Of a stretch of 64,000 nt of DNA, positions 42,733 to 52,323 are shown in pieces. A model generated the notes under the pieces. The model was not told the DNA's origin. It did no database searches and saw only the letters and a list, made by a program, of their open reading frames with translations. The translations under genes were made by a program, and so were the position numbers. The stretch is from assembly GCF_021233055.1 (NCBI RefSeq), contig NZ_CP089544.1, positions 102,541 to 166,540 of the forward strand. Reading direction: 5' to 3'. Numbering within the stretch: position 1 is the first letter of the stretch; each line of letters starts with the position of its first letter. Source of the DNA: Spirosoma oryzicola. Lineage in GTDB: Bacteria > Bacteroidota > Bacteroidia > Cytophagales > Spirosomataceae.

Positions 42733-44750
42733 GAGACGAACGAAGGAATTTCAACAAAATCAACGAGATGTTTATGTGGGCAAGTGTGGTGGCCTATGGA
42801 CTACATCTTTACATAGAGCTGCATACGTATTTTGCCGGACATGGGCTCTCTCATCCGATTAGTGACAAAATGATAGGCGGCTTTGTCACAGCATCGCCAC
42901 TACTCAAATCTCCCCTGTGGTTGAAGTCATTTACCGCAGGCTCTCTGTTTATCTTCGGTATCGCCAGTACCGGCGTTAAATCAATTACGCTAACTAAGCA
43001 GTCAGTAGCTACCTCATTTCTGGTCGGGCTTCTGTTGTTTTTTGGCACTTCGCCTATGCTGACTAATCAGTGGATATTGGACAGTTTGGGTGTTAGTGTC
43101 CTGAGCGTAGTCTACATGATTGTTACAACCTTCGGCCTGTTGTATATACTGAAGGGGGCACAAGGCTTTAATCGATTACTGAGCTTCTTTCCGGGGGGAA
43201 ATGATTTCAATGAGAAGAATGAGACATTTCCCCAGGAAGAGAAAAAGATTGAAAACAATGAATCAATCAATTTGCCAACTCGCTTCGAGTACAAAGGGAA
43301 GCTACACGATGGATGGATTAATATAGCAAATCCCTTTCGTGGTAATGCGGTTATAGGAAAGCCTGGGTCGGGAAAGTCCTACGTATTTATGAATAGCATT
43401 ATTCGACAGCACATCGAAAAGGGCTTCTCAATGTACGTTTATGACTGGAAGTTTTCCGATCTGTCACTCGTCGCCTTCAATGCGATGGTAAAACACCGCA
43501 AGAAGTTACCCGAGAATATGCGCTTCTATTGTATAAACTTTGACAACCCAAAGAAATCCCACCGCTGCAATCCGCTAGACCCTATTTATTTGCCCCAGGT
43601 TGACGATGCTTACGAGAGCGCCAAGATCATGATGTTAAACATGAACAAGACGTGGATTGGAAAAGAAGGCGACATTTGGGCGGACTCCGCTATTAACTAC
43701 ACGACTGCTATACTCTGGTTTCTTCGCACTTACGACAAAGGGCAGTACTGCACCTTCCCGCATCTGGTCGAAATGATGACGATCGATTATCGAAAGGTAT
43801 TTCCGGTACTTATGGCTAATCCGGATCTGGAGTCCTATATGACTCTGTTTGTATCAGCATTCAATGGTGGAGCAATGGAACAATTAGAAGGTCAGGTGGG
43901 CACGGCTCGCTCTGGATTGGCGAAACTATCAAGCCCTTCTATTTATTGGGCAATGAGTGCCAATGATTTCACTCTGGATATCAATAATCCCAAAGCGCCA
44001 AAAGTTCTTTGCCTTGGTAACAATAACAAAAAGAAGAATCTATACAGCGCTGCGTTAGGGCTTTACAATGCACGTATTCTTAACCAAATTAATACGCCAG
44101 GTCAACACCCTTGTTCTGTTGTTATTGACGAGCTACCGACGCTTTACTTTGCAGGCCTGAGTGACCTGATCGGCACGGGCCGAGGCAATAATATTGCCGT
44201 TACCTTATCCATGCAGGACTTTAGCCAGGCCGAACGAGAGTACGGGAAAGCCGAAGCGGATGTTATTAAAAACACGGTTGGTACTATTATCTCAGGGGCT
44301 GTTTCGGGACAGACAGCCAAGTCTATAGAGGAGTTACTAGGTAAAAATGTACAGCGAAAGCAGTCAATCAACATTCAGTCAGAAGATACCACACATGGTA
44401 TCACGACAGAACTACAGCCGATGGTGCCTGCGGCTAAATTAGCTCGATTGAAAACGGGCCAGTTTGTTGGAGTAGTGGCCGGAGCACATGGACAGGAACG
44501 TGACCTAAAGGCCTTTAATGCTCAGGTTATTATTGACGATAAAGAGTTTAAGGCTGAGCAGAAGGTGAAACAATTACCCGATTTCTCTATTTTTGCTAGC
44601 GAAGGTGGCGATGTTGCCGAGCAGGTCAAAAGCAACTATTACCGCATAAAGAGCGAAACTAAGCAACTGATCGAGGACGAACTTGCTCGACTAAAAATAG
44701 AAATCAATAGACCCAATAACCCCTCAAAGAAAAATGGAAGAAATCATTAG
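42729..44750 (+). CDS. mobC: Type IV coupling protein (VirD4/TraG family)
   Basis: 673 aa. Four hydrophobic N-terminal helices (to about residue 145) anchor it; Walker A IGKPGSGKSYVF near 209-220 and Walker B VVIDELPTLYFAGL near 460 follow, with MQDFSQAERE as the downstream motif. It links the relaxosome to the secretion channel. The three mob genes overlap each other and form an operon. Confidence 0.9.
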   Translation: MRDERRNFNKINEMFMWASVVAYGLHLYIELHTYFAGHGLSHPISDKMIGGFVTASPLLKSPLWLKSFTAGSLFIFGIASTGVKSITLTKQSVATSFLVGLLLFFGTSPMLTNQWILDSLGVSVLSVVYMIVTTFGLLYILKGAQGFNRLLSFFPGGNDFNEKNETFPQEEKKIENNESINLPTRFEYKGKLHDGWINIANPFRGNAVIGKPGSGKSYVFMNSIIRQHIEKGFSMYVYDWKFSDLSLVAFNAMVKHRKKLPENMRFYCINFDNPKKSHRCNPLDPIYLPQVDDAYESAKIMMLNMNKTWIGKEGDIWADSAINYTTAILWFLRTYDKGQYCTFPHLVEMMTIDYRKVFPVLMANPDLESYMTLFVSAFNGGAMEQLEGQVGTARSGLAKLSSPSIYWAMSANDFTLDINNPKAPKVLCLGNNNKKKNLYSAALGLYNARILNQINTPGQHPCSVVIDELPTLYFAGLSDLIGTGRGNNIAVTLSMQDFSQAEREYGKAEADVIKNTVGTIISGAVSGQTAKSIEELLGKNVQRKQSINIQSEDTTHGITTELQPMVPAAKLARLKTGQFVGVVAGAHGQERDLKAFNAQVIIDDKEFKAEQKVKQLPDFSIFASEGGDVAEQVKSNYYRIKSETKQLIEDELARLKIEINRPNNPSKKNGRNH

Positions 44751-45162
44751 TCAGCGGTTAATTAAAATCCGGAAGCATCTGGGAGATCGCCTTGGACATG
44801 AACTCACTGTTTTAGAACTGTCAGAGTTGAGTGGGATCAAGAACTATACAATTCAGCGTATTGAGAGTGGCTTAAAGGGCACAACAACTACATTAGTGAC
44901 ACTTCTTAATTTCTATCGTTCACATGGCTATAGCCTGGACTGGATTCTTTCGGCTGACAATGCCCGAATTCCTATGATTGTTGCCTCAGGTATAGAATTG
45001 CAGGAAGTAGGCGAGATGATTCAAAACCTTAATAGATGCCTGACCGATGGGTACGATGTGTTATCCACCCGCCTTCGCTCAATGGGTTATGATCAGTTGA
45101 AGGACGTAGCTACATCAGAAAATCAATCTAAGATGCCTGATGCAATAGGCTTGTCAATTTGA
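44734..45162 (+). CDS. XRE-type helix-turn-helix regulator
   Basis: 142 aa. LTVLELSELSGIKNYTIQRIESG (residues 25-47) is a Cro/CI-type helix-turn-helix, followed by a helical tail. It overlaps the coupling protein end by 17 bases, so it may report on or control mobilisation. Its last 40 bases overlap the convergent M23 gene. Confidence 0.83.
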   Translation: MEEIISQRLIKIRKHLGDRLGHELTVLELSELSGIKNYTIQRIESGLKGTTTTLVTLLNFYRSHGYSLDWILSADNARIPMIVASGIELQEVGEMIQNLNRCLTDGYDVLSTRLRSMGYDQLKDVATSENQSKMPDAIGLSI

Positions 45163-45773
45163 TAGAGCCATAACCGGTATCTTAACAAGTAGCAGAATTG
45201 AAACGGGTCTATAGCGGACCCGTTTTTTTTTATTGCGTAGTGCAAATGCGCCCCGGTCGATAGTCCGGTATTCCCAACCCTACCAATCTCCTCATTTAGC
45301 TCTACGCATTGCCCTGTCTTGACGCAATAGCCCTCAAGATGCCCATATATAGTTTCAAAGCCAAAAGCATGTTGAATACGAACGAAAGCGCCCAGCTCGT
45401 GATCGTATCCAGCCTGGCTTACATACCCTGTTGCAGTAGCCTTCACGGAAGTTCCTGCAACCGCCTTTACGTCAACTCCTGCGTGTAAGCGTTTCTTTTT
45501 TAGAAGGGGATGAAGGCGAAGTCCAAACCCCGAAACAACACGAAAGTCCTCAACGGGTATGTTGATTGGCAATACCGATGGTAACAAAGACAAATGAGGT
45601 GAATTGGCAGGCATCGCTTTCACAATTCGAATAAACTGTCCATAATTCTGCGCCGTACGCAACAGCAACACCTCCATAGAGTCCCTTTTGGACGCTAGAC
45701 TATCCTGAGCCTCAGATAGGTTAAAGGCAAACAATGTTCCAAACACTAATAATAGGGATGTTTTTTTGAGCAT
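45123..45773 (-). CDS. M23-family (LytM) cell-wall peptidase, secreted
   Basis: 216 aa. Signal peptide at 1-22 (FNLSEAQ), then GFGLRLHPLLKKKRLHAGVD (metal ligands His and Asp), GHLEGYC and AHLHYAIKKNG with the H-x-H motif: the complete LytM zinc site. It would cut peptidoglycan cross-bridges, probably to let the transfer channel through. It runs against the mob operon. Confidence 0.88.
   Translation of the reverse strand: MLKKTSLLLVFGTLFAFNLSEAQDSLASKRDSMEVLLLRTAQNYGQFIRIVKAMPANSPHLSLLPSVLPINIPVEDFRVVSGFGLRLHPLLKKKRLHAGVDVKAVAGTSVKATATGYVSQAGYDHELGAFVRIQHAFGFETIYGHLEGYCVKTGQCVELNEEIGRVGNTGLSTGAHLHYAIKKNGSAIDPFQFCYLLRYRLWLYQIDKPIASGILD
45201..45231 (+). terminator. Intrinsic terminator of the mob operon, inside the opposing M23 gene
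   Basis: AAACGGGTC (45201-45209) pairs with GACCCGTTT (45217-45225) and nine T end at 45231. The same bases encode part of the M23 peptidase on the other strand. Confidence 0.78.
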
Positions 45774-45880
45774 TATATAAATTATGTAGCTAAACGCTAA
45801 TATAAATACATATTATGTATGACGAGTTTTGGGAGTTTTCTATTTTTACTTAAAATTCAATTTAATCCCCGCTTCTGTTC

Positions 45881-46804
45881 ATGAACCAAACCGATTTTGC
45901 TCGTACGCAAGCCGATGGCTTAGACAACATCGCGCCAACTATTAGTCAAGGGCAGGCTGCTTGGCAGTACGCCCAGTCAGACAACTTCTTTAGTCCAGAA
46001 GAGCAGGCGGCTGTAATGCGTCGGCAGATTGAGCCTTACCGTGATCAATTGGAAAGCAAGTTGACTCAACTCGGCTTCCCACCTGAACACTTAGCGCAGC
46101 ACCCTGCCATTAAGAATGCATTGTACAGCGGTCAGCAAACCGATCCTATAACTATCATTGTGGGGCAAGGCATAAAGCTGGAAGGTAGCCTGAGGGTAGT
46201 TATGACCGAGCAAGGCCCTGATTTGCGGATTACACCCATTCAACGGGAACTGACAATCCCTCAACAGATCGGCGACATTATGCTTTCAAGGGATGAACGT
46301 CAGCACTTGGCCAAGGAAGGTTCATTGCCTCGTCCTTTCCTTACCCCTGAAAATGGTGAATATGTTCCGACATACTTACGCGTTGACCCAATAACGAATA
46401 CAGTTGAGTTGTGGAAGGTTAAAGCTGATCAGCTCCCAACTAAACTAATGGGAATTGATCTTACAAAGGACCAACAGGTACTTTTGGCGCATGGGCACTC
46501 TGTAAAACTATCTGGCCTGATCGACCAACAGGGAGAGCCTTTTAACGCAACAGTAAGCTTATCGGCATCCAAACAATCCATTCAGTTTTCTGATTTGAGC
46601 CGCCTTGATGTATCGATAAAGCCCGCCAGTGAGTTCCGTCAGCAACTTGCTCAAAACAACGAAGGGGCCAAAACGGATTTAACCCGTAGTCGTGAGGTTG
46701 GCGTAGGTTCGCCTGTCATCAGTAACCAGCAAAGTGAAGTCATAAAATCACTACTGGATTCAGATCCTCATCAGCACGAAAAATCTTTAAAACCTCGTCG
46801 TTAA
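45881..46804 (+). CDS. DUF3945-type plasmid protein
   Basis: 307 aa. Repeated units (IGDIMLSRDERQHLAKEG and MGIDLTKDQQVLLAHGHSVK, followed by beta strands such as FNATVSLSASKQSIQFSD) match the DUF3945/DUF4099 repeats of Bacteroidota mobile elements. Function is unknown. The ends are polar and probably disordered. It leads a plus-strand row of plasmid genes 22 bases before the Toprim gene. Confidence 0.75.
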   Translation: MNQTDFARTQADGLDNIAPTISQGQAAWQYAQSDNFFSPEEQAAVMRRQIEPYRDQLESKLTQLGFPPEHLAQHPAIKNALYSGQQTDPITIIVGQGIKLEGSLRVVMTEQGPDLRITPIQRELTIPQQIGDIMLSRDERQHLAKEGSLPRPFLTPENGEYVPTYLRVDPITNTVELWKVKADQLPTKLMGIDLTKDQQVLLAHGHSVKLSGLIDQQGEPFNATVSLSASKQSIQFSDLSRLDVSIKPASEFRQQLAQNNEGAKTDLTRSREVGVGSPVISNQQSEVIKSLLDSDPHQHEKSLKPRR

Positions 46805-46826
46805 TACTTACACCTCCACCATTGAC

Positions 46827-48590
46827 ATGACTAAGTTTGATGAATTAAAAGAGCGCTTCCCGAACCTGATTCCTGTCCAGGAATTACGGGCTAATGTATC
46901 AATTGTAGAACTAGCCATTCAGTATGGCTACGAACCACAACTTCACAAAGGGAAGAGTAGGCCGGTCCTTGAGCATCCTACCTACAAGGACACAATCATT
47001 ATCAAGAATCCGCAGGATGCCTCGACGCAGGTCTATCAACGTGCTGGTGACTTTACCGATTCAGGTACCATTATCGACTTTGTGCGAAATAGACTATCTA
47101 CCGTTTTTTCGACGTTCAATAGACCCGGCGAACACGAGTTTCGCAATATCACCAGTGTGCTCTACGATTACCTGCGGATTGACCCTAACCATATCAATCA
47201 AAATCGAAAGGCAACCGGTGTACTTAGTGATGCAGGTCCCAAGCAGCAATTCGCCAAAGAGCAATTTGATATTAGGGCGCTGGAGAGCAACAACTACCTT
47301 ACCAAGCGGAACATCGCTCCTCAGACGATTGATCGGCCAGAGTTCGCAAAAAAAGTTGTTGCTCAAATTGCCTACTTCAACCCTGAGACAGGTCACACTG
47401 ATGGACTGGTGACAGTCAAAGAGCATCCGGAGCGTAAATACTTAACCTTTACCAATGTAGCTTTTCCTTACTACAACGGGCTTTCTAGCGAAATTACAGG
47501 CCTAGAACTTCGCAATGAAAACATCAAGCTGCACGCTCCCGGAAGCGATCGCTTTAGCAGCGTCTTTATTTCGAATCCCCCACCTAAGCCTGAACGGTTT
47601 TATATTATGGAAAGCGCGATTGATGCGCTCTCTCATCAGCAATTGAGAAGTATAAAAGGGGATGACAAATTCAATGCCGTTTACTTCTCGACCGGTGGAC
47701 AGCTTTCACCTCAGCAGGTGAATACAATTACGCGCTACATCACATCATTCGACAAATCACCCGATTGGTCAATCAACTTAGGCTTTGATAACGATGTGAA
47801 GGGACACAGATTTGACTTACAGTTTATCCAACAGTTGATAGCGACCAAGTTCCCCATGTCGCCGACCACCGGAGGTATTAACAGAGTAAGCTATCTATTA
47901 CCGGAAGGTGAATCACATCAGTCGATTCAGAAGGCGCTACTTGGTAGGATCGACGCCTATAATCAGAATGTTCAAGCTCAGTTCGTAAGTTCCGATCAGG
48001 ACAAGCTAGGCCAGCAAGAACTTACAACTCAGCAAATCGTCATTAGTCGATCTGGGAATCAAATTGCTGTTAGTATACCCGAGTCAGCACCTGCGCTATC
48101 AGCTTTTTCTAGAGACCTTTTAGAGTTGACTGGGTATAATCAGCGTATCGCAGTTTCAAAGGCCTGTGGTAAAGACTTCAACGAAGATCTAACTCGCCAG
48201 GTAAGGCAAGGGCAGCGTTATAAGTACAGCATTGTCGATGAAGCAGGACATAACCTCTATAATGGCAATGTGGCTAACCTAATGGCTAAAACCCTTAGCC
48301 ATCTTAAGCATCAAGCCGAAGGGGATGGACAGAATAAAACATTCACCATCATGGAGCGATTGCCATTTGGGTTTCAACGACCCCAGGCAGTATTGAAGGT
48401 GGAAAAGGGAGAAATAATAAGTGCAACCCAAACCCCAGAATTTAACAAACAGCTCCAACTTGAGAAAAACCAACGGAGCGGCTTAGACACAAAGCAGGAG
48501 CGTAAAATACTGAACCCCGAAAGCAAGCCGGTACTTGGGCAGTCCCCCCAACCCCCACAACAAGACGACCAACCCAAACTTAAACGCTAA
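46827..48590 (+). CDS. Toprim-domain protein (primase-like)
   Basis: 587 aa. SGTIIDFVRNRL near residue 85 resembles the zinc-finger/primase lead-in of mobile-element primases. The Toprim fold is seen at about 255-330: FYIMESAIDALS with the Glu, and LGFDNDVKGH with the DxD. A DUF3945-like module and a Gln/Pro-rich tail follow. It may prime the incoming strand after conjugation. The TAATG junction couples it to the next gene. Confidence 0.82.
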   Translation: MTKFDELKERFPNLIPVQELRANVSIVELAIQYGYEPQLHKGKSRPVLEHPTYKDTIIIKNPQDASTQVYQRAGDFTDSGTIIDFVRNRLSTVFSTFNRPGEHEFRNITSVLYDYLRIDPNHINQNRKATGVLSDAGPKQQFAKEQFDIRALESNNYLTKRNIAPQTIDRPEFAKKVVAQIAYFNPETGHTDGLVTVKEHPERKYLTFTNVAFPYYNGLSSEITGLELRNENIKLHAPGSDRFSSVFISNPPPKPERFYIMESAIDALSHQQLRSIKGDDKFNAVYFSTGGQLSPQQVNTITRYITSFDKSPDWSINLGFDNDVKGHRFDLQFIQQLIATKFPMSPTTGGINRVSYLLPEGESHQSIQKALLGRIDAYNQNVQAQFVSSDQDKLGQQELTTQQIVISRSGNQIAVSIPESAPALSAFSRDLLELTGYNQRIAVSKACGKDFNEDLTRQVRQGQRYKYSIVDEAGHNLYNGNVANLMAKTLSHLKHQAEGDGQNKTFTIMERLPFGFQRPQAVLKVEKGEIISATQTPEFNKQLQLEKNQRSGLDTKQERKILNPESKPVLGQSPQPPQQDDQPKLKR

Positions 48591-49186
48591 TGAACGATGC
48601 ACTTAAATTCACGGACCTTGACGCTTTCATTGAGACTGTGCAGGGAATGGGCTTCAATGGGGAAATAACGAATCTAATTTATGAAGGTGGCAAATTACCC
48701 TATTGTACAGCTTATTTTGTTCCAACGCATTTGCTACCGTCAGCGTTTGATCTAAACGCAATCGACCAATTCGGCGGAACAATCGCCAAAGTAACGCAAA
48801 TTCAATACCTGGGAACGGAGGAGTTCGATGCCGACTTCATGATTTTCCCATTATCGCGAGTAGGCTACATAGAGGTTGATTCGACCGAACCAAGTAATTT
48901 TGTGCCAGGATCGGCACTATTTGACTGGACTACGGGCGAAATGGTTTATGTTATCAACATTGAAGACGGAGGAGGGAAGGAGTTCTTTCTAACCCAGAAC
49001 GGTACACTGGTAGGCTTGGCCGATCAGAGCCAGGAAGAGCCGCAGATATTTAAAACTCACAAGCAGGTAAACAAACAGTTAGAGTCGCTGAGACAAAAAT
49101 ATCCTCAAACCTGCCAAGTCTACGCTGTAGACCATCGGGAATTTGAAGCCAGGCGAAAGGCTTTATCTAAAAACCCTGACCAGTAA
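48590..49186 (+). CDS. Hypothetical plasmid protein
   Basis: 198 aa, mixed alpha/beta in appearance, no recognised family; the tail KTHKQVNKQLESLRQKYPQT is helical. Its start shares a base with the Toprim stop (TAATG), so it is translated from the same mRNA. A terminator follows. Confidence 0.7.
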   Translation: MNDALKFTDLDAFIETVQGMGFNGEITNLIYEGGKLPYCTAYFVPTHLLPSAFDLNAIDQFGGTIAKVTQIQYLGTEEFDADFMIFPLSRVGYIEVDSTEPSNFVPGSALFDWTTGEMVYVINIEDGGGKEFFLTQNGTLVGLADQSQEEPQIFKTHKQVNKQLESLRQKYPQTCQVYAVDHREFEARRKALSKNPDQ

Positions 49187-49191
49187 CCCAC

Positions 49192-49214
49192 AGCCCCACT
49201 TGTTGGGGCTTTTT
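49192..49214 (+). terminator. Intrinsic terminator
   Basis: AGCCCCA, loop, TGGGGCT and five T, six bases after the 49186 stop. It ends the DUF3945-Toprim transcript. Confidence 0.82.
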
Positions 49215-49308
49215 AATGCCCTCCGTTAATTTTTGGGAAAGGGGAATAAAGGTATACCCTGACTGGGTGACGTTGTTTTTGCTACACGTCGCGATAAAAA
49301 TACTTGCT

Positions 49309-49354
49309 TTATTTACCATAAATCCTACTTTTAATTAGGATTTATGGTAAATAA
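49309..49354. promoter_or_regulatory. Long inverted repeat over a candidate start codon
   Basis: Nineteen-base perfect arms at 49309-49327 and 49336-49354 flank an 8-base loop. The right arm contains the ATG at 49344. It could hide that start in an RNA hairpin or be an operator. Confidence 0.6.
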
Positions 49355-49592
49355 TACCGACCTTTATAGAGTAATCAAAGTAAATAATGCCATGACACTT
49401 GCAACAGAAGTCCCCTTCGATTTCGATTTCAAGTACACCCCTAGCCAGCCCGGAAGTCGTGACTATCCCGGCGATGGGGCAGAGGTTGAAATCGTCAAAG
49501 TAACACTGAATGGCGTCCAAATACCACTAGCGGCCATTACCCCAGAGATGGAGCAGCAAATGATTGAGCAGGTATTGGATCATTACTACTGA
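49344..49592 (+). CDS. Hypothetical small acidic protein
   Basis: 82 aa from 49344, or 66 aa from the ATG at 49392. FDFDFKYTPSQPGSRDYPG and VEIVKVTLNGVQIPL look like strands of a small beta domain; the end is a helix (PEMEQQMIEQVLDHYY). No family was recognised. The first ATG lies inside a 19-base inverted repeat, so the 49392 start is possible. Confidence 0.6.
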   Translation: MVNNTDLYRVIKVNNAMTLATEVPFDFDFKYTPSQPGSRDYPGDGAEVEIVKVTLNGVQIPLAAITPEMEQQMIEQVLDHYY

Positions 49593-49675
49593 ATACCGCC
49601 CTCAACTACTGAGGGCATCTTATGCGGCCCTCTTATTCCCCTTTTCGCACCTCAACACTTATTCTAATTCAAGTT

Positions 49676-50320
49676 ATGAACATTACATACAGCAAATTTT
49701 GCCCTAATGTCTTCTTAGCCAAGTCGCCAGAGCAACACCAAAAGGGAGATGTCATTTCGGTGACTACTCAGTACGGCAAAGAGAACGAGTCTATTGTTTT
49801 CAATCTCATCTACCAAAAAGACGGGTTCTTTTTTTACTCAATCGTTCGGGCCGATGGTTTCAATGTTCAGGAGTGGGCAAGCCGGAAAGCTGAAAAATAT
49901 CAGGTATGGGCAAACACCGCAGAAAGTCAGGCCAATTCCGAATACAATCGCTCTCACAACATCGTAAAGGACATTCCAATGGGTCAACCTATTCTGGTAG
50001 GCCACCACAGCGAAAAACGCCATCGGCGGGATTTAGATCGTTCGTGGAACGCTCTGGGCAACGCGGTTAAACTAACAGAGAAAGCAGAGCAGCACGAAAG
50101 TAAGGCCGACTATTGGAAGAGCCGCGCCAGCACAATCAATCTATCCATGCCAGAGAGCGTAGACTTCTATGAGTTCGAAATGGAAAGGGCGCGACAAACT
50201 CACGAGGGTTTAAAGTCTGGCACGATCCCACGAGCGCATTCCTTTTCACTGACCTATGCAAAAAAGGAGGTCAATGAGCTACAAAAGAAGCTTGATTTAG
50301 CGAAACGTCTTTGGCAGTAA
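49676..50320 (+). CDS. DUF3560 family protein
   Basis: 214 aa from MNITYSKFCPN. AESQANSEYNRSHNIVKDIP then MGQPILVGHHSEKRHRRD is the unmistakable DUF3560 core, common in plasmids of many phyla. The helix before it and EKAEQHESKADYWKSRA after it are coiled-coil-like. Function is unknown. An in-frame ATG at 49622 adds 18 residues that do not fit. Confidence 0.8.
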   Translation: MNITYSKFCPNVFLAKSPEQHQKGDVISVTTQYGKENESIVFNLIYQKDGFFFYSIVRADGFNVQEWASRKAEKYQVWANTAESQANSEYNRSHNIVKDIPMGQPILVGHHSEKRHRRDLDRSWNALGNAVKLTEKAEQHESKADYWKSRASTINLSMPESVDFYEFEMERARQTHEGLKSGTIPRAHSFSLTYAKKEVNELQKKLDLAKRLWQ

Positions 50321-50332
50321 ATAACACCCGAA

Positions 50333-50356
50333 GGCCGGACGGGATAAGTTCCGGCC
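50333..50356. repeat. Intergenic hairpin
   Basis: GGCCGGA and TCCGGCC, 10-base loop, between the DUF3560 gene and the 50397 gene. No T-run follows. Confidence 0.45.
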
Positions 50357-50396
50357 ACTATTTGCAATTCCCTTTCTAATACTTTCCATTACCATT

Positions 50397-51101
50397 ATGG
50401 CACAAAAGAACGCCACCGCAGTAGAAGCACCAGCCGCAGAAGTCTCCGCAGTTGTTTTGCTACCTTATCAGAAGATTCACGAACTGACCAACCAGGTTGT
50501 TGATAAGTACAAATATCTGACTGGACACCCCAAGCAATTCCGCTTCGATGCAAAGGACGGACAATTCAATATTAACGGTCAGGAGAAATTAGGCCGGACG
50601 CTGACCTTTCAGCCGATTGCATGGAGAATTTTCGCCGACAATATTCTGAATATGGGTACGAAGAATTGGGCGGAACTCTTCTTTATCGATGAGAAGAATT
50701 GTGTATCAGCTATTCTCTTTCACGGCTACAGCGTTGATAACATCTTTCGTCTGATTGAACCACTCTTTTACGACGATCTGACGCTTGCAGATGTAGTGAT
50801 AACTGCCGTTGCGGAGAAGAAGGAAAACAACAAGATTCAGCCGAAGGGAGTGTACTACATTTCGACGTTCTCCTACAAGATGGCCGATCCCGATAAAACA
50901 GCAGAACTAAAGTTGTATGCTCAGGACCGCAAACTATTCCGCGAAGAAACGCTCACTGACATTGCCAACGTCAAAACAGCCATGAATTACTATAACCCTT
51001 TCGCACACGGCGGAGCCGCAGAACTAGGTGTAGTTGCTCCCGAAGGTGTCAATAGTGATACCGGAGAAGTAACCGAAGAATCCCAAACAGAACAGGCATA
51101 A
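50397..51101 (+). CDS. Hypothetical plasmid protein
   Basis: 234 aa. An Ala/Glu-rich start precedes a folded domain with aromatic strands (KQFRFDAKDGQFNINGQEKL, WAELFFIDEKNCVSAILFHG). The end is acidic. I do not recognise a family; comparable genes sit in this position on other Bacteroidota elements, but I cannot name them. It is a stand-alone gene between two hairpins. Confidence 0.7.
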   Translation: MAQKNATAVEAPAAEVSAVVLLPYQKIHELTNQVVDKYKYLTGHPKQFRFDAKDGQFNINGQEKLGRTLTFQPIAWRIFADNILNMGTKNWAELFFIDEKNCVSAILFHGYSVDNIFRLIEPLFYDDLTLADVVITAVAEKKENNKIQPKGVYYISTFSYKMADPDKTAELKLYAQDRKLFREETLTDIANVKTAMNYYNPFAHGGAAELGVVAPEGVNSDTGEVTEESQTEQA

Positions 51102-51111
51102 ATCATTTATT

Positions 51112-51142
51112 CCGGTCGCTGTAGTACCGCTCCGGCGACCGG
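51112..51142. repeat. Intergenic hairpin
   Basis: CCGGTCGC and GCGACCGG with a 15-base loop, between the 50397 and 51160 genes. Confidence 0.45.
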
Positions 51143-51159
51143 CTAAACTCCTTTCAGTC

Positions 51160-52050
51160 ATGATCCTATCAACGCACAACACCTCCGCAGTTTCACCCGT
51201 TAGTTTTTACGATGCTTTTCGGGTTATTGATGCCTACATTAAGTTACGATCAGACCTTGACTCAATTAAGGACAATCGAAATTACAACAATGTCGAGCGG
51301 TTAACGGAGGAGGCAGCCAAACCAATAGCTAAGCTGTTACTTAATAGCTGGAGTGCTGAGTATGCCTTACGTATAACCCCTATCGTTAACGACGAGCAGT
51401 ATTTACAAAGCTCCCTGCACTGGACATTTCCACAGGCCTACTACAGTGTGTTGTTCAGCGCGCGGGCGTTCCTTTCCTCGCAGGGATTCAACCTCAGCAG
51501 TGAGGATCTAATACGAAAGCAAATTGCCAATTTAGTCGTGTTGGGTTACTATCCGGAATCGACTAGCTATTATGCCATCGGATCAACATATAATCTGAAA
51601 ATTCATCGGCTACACAAAAACATGCCAGTTGTTGGCGACTTCCTGAGAGAAACGCGCTCACACAATCAGAACGCCCTATTTCGATCTATGCAGACAAACC
51701 CCAAAACGGCGTTGCGATCAAAGATAACAGGCTCTATTTCGTCAGTGGTTGACCCAGATCAGGCCAGAGCGCTATCGAAATCGCTTGGCTATACCAGTTA
51801 CTTCGATTTACTTACCCGTCTGCGCATTTCATCGACAAGCCGGGACGTTGAACAACTTCTAGACTCAAACTTTAATGTCTCCAAGTTTCATACCTGCTTA
51901 AACAGTATTGTTACCCATATTAACAGTGTGCATGAGTTATACGTCGCAAAGGCTATAGGTATGGATAGCTACCTCAAAATGATTAGCCAATTACCCGACT
52001 ACCTGAAGAAGGGTTTTGTCGGCGACCGCACAGCCTCGCTATTCGCTTAA
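51160..52050 (+). CDS. Hypothetical plasmid protein
   Basis: 296 aa, mostly helical, Ser-rich, without membrane segments. No family was recognised. The central part (SSEDLIRKQIANLVVLGYYP) and the end (MDSYLKMISQLPDYLKKGFVG) seem structured. It starts shortly after a hairpin and is followed by a 20-base gap and a 43-aa ORF. Confidence 0.68.
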   Translation: MILSTHNTSAVSPVSFYDAFRVIDAYIKLRSDLDSIKDNRNYNNVERLTEEAAKPIAKLLLNSWSAEYALRITPIVNDEQYLQSSLHWTFPQAYYSVLFSARAFLSSQGFNLSSEDLIRKQIANLVVLGYYPESTSYYAIGSTYNLKIHRLHKNMPVVGDFLRETRSHNQNALFRSMQTNPKTALRSKITGSISSVVDPDQARALSKSLGYTSYFDLLTRLRISSTSRDVEQLLDSNFNVSKFHTCLNSIVTHINSVHELYVAKAIGMDSYLKMISQLPDYLKKGFVGDRTASLFA

Positions 52051-52070
52051 CAATTTTCCTCTTCACTATT

Positions 52071-52202
52071 ATGAGCTATCAGTATATTGCCGGTGTCGGC
52101 TTGGTTCACTTTAACGAAGACAAGCCGCCCCGCGTCGTTCCAGTCCCTGAACGCCATAGATGGGCTATCAGTAAGCTACCTTGGGGAGAAAGTACGACCT
52201 GA
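52071..52202 (+). CDS. Hypothetical very small protein
   Basis: 43 aa, MSYQYIAGVGLVHFNED to KLPWGESTT, 20 bases after the previous stop. The same frame after the TGA continues with CGCIKRRKKLRPDWIET, so a once longer gene with a nonsense change is possible. A longer frame on the same strand (from 52087) reads less protein-like. Confidence 0.4.
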   Translation: MSYQYIAGVGLVHFNEDKPPRVVPVPERHRWAISKLPWGESTT

Positions 52203-52323
52203 CTTAAATGTGGCTGTATTAAGCGAAGAAAAAAGCTACGACCGGACTGGATTGAAACCTAACAGATGCCAGGTGGCGAAGAGGTGACAGAGCGGCCAGC
52301 ATGCACAAATACCCTGTAGTCTT

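Noticed and set aside
52087..52287. 66-codon plus-strand frame
   Set aside because: It overlaps the more protein-like 43-aa ORF at 52071 and has a scrambled composition.
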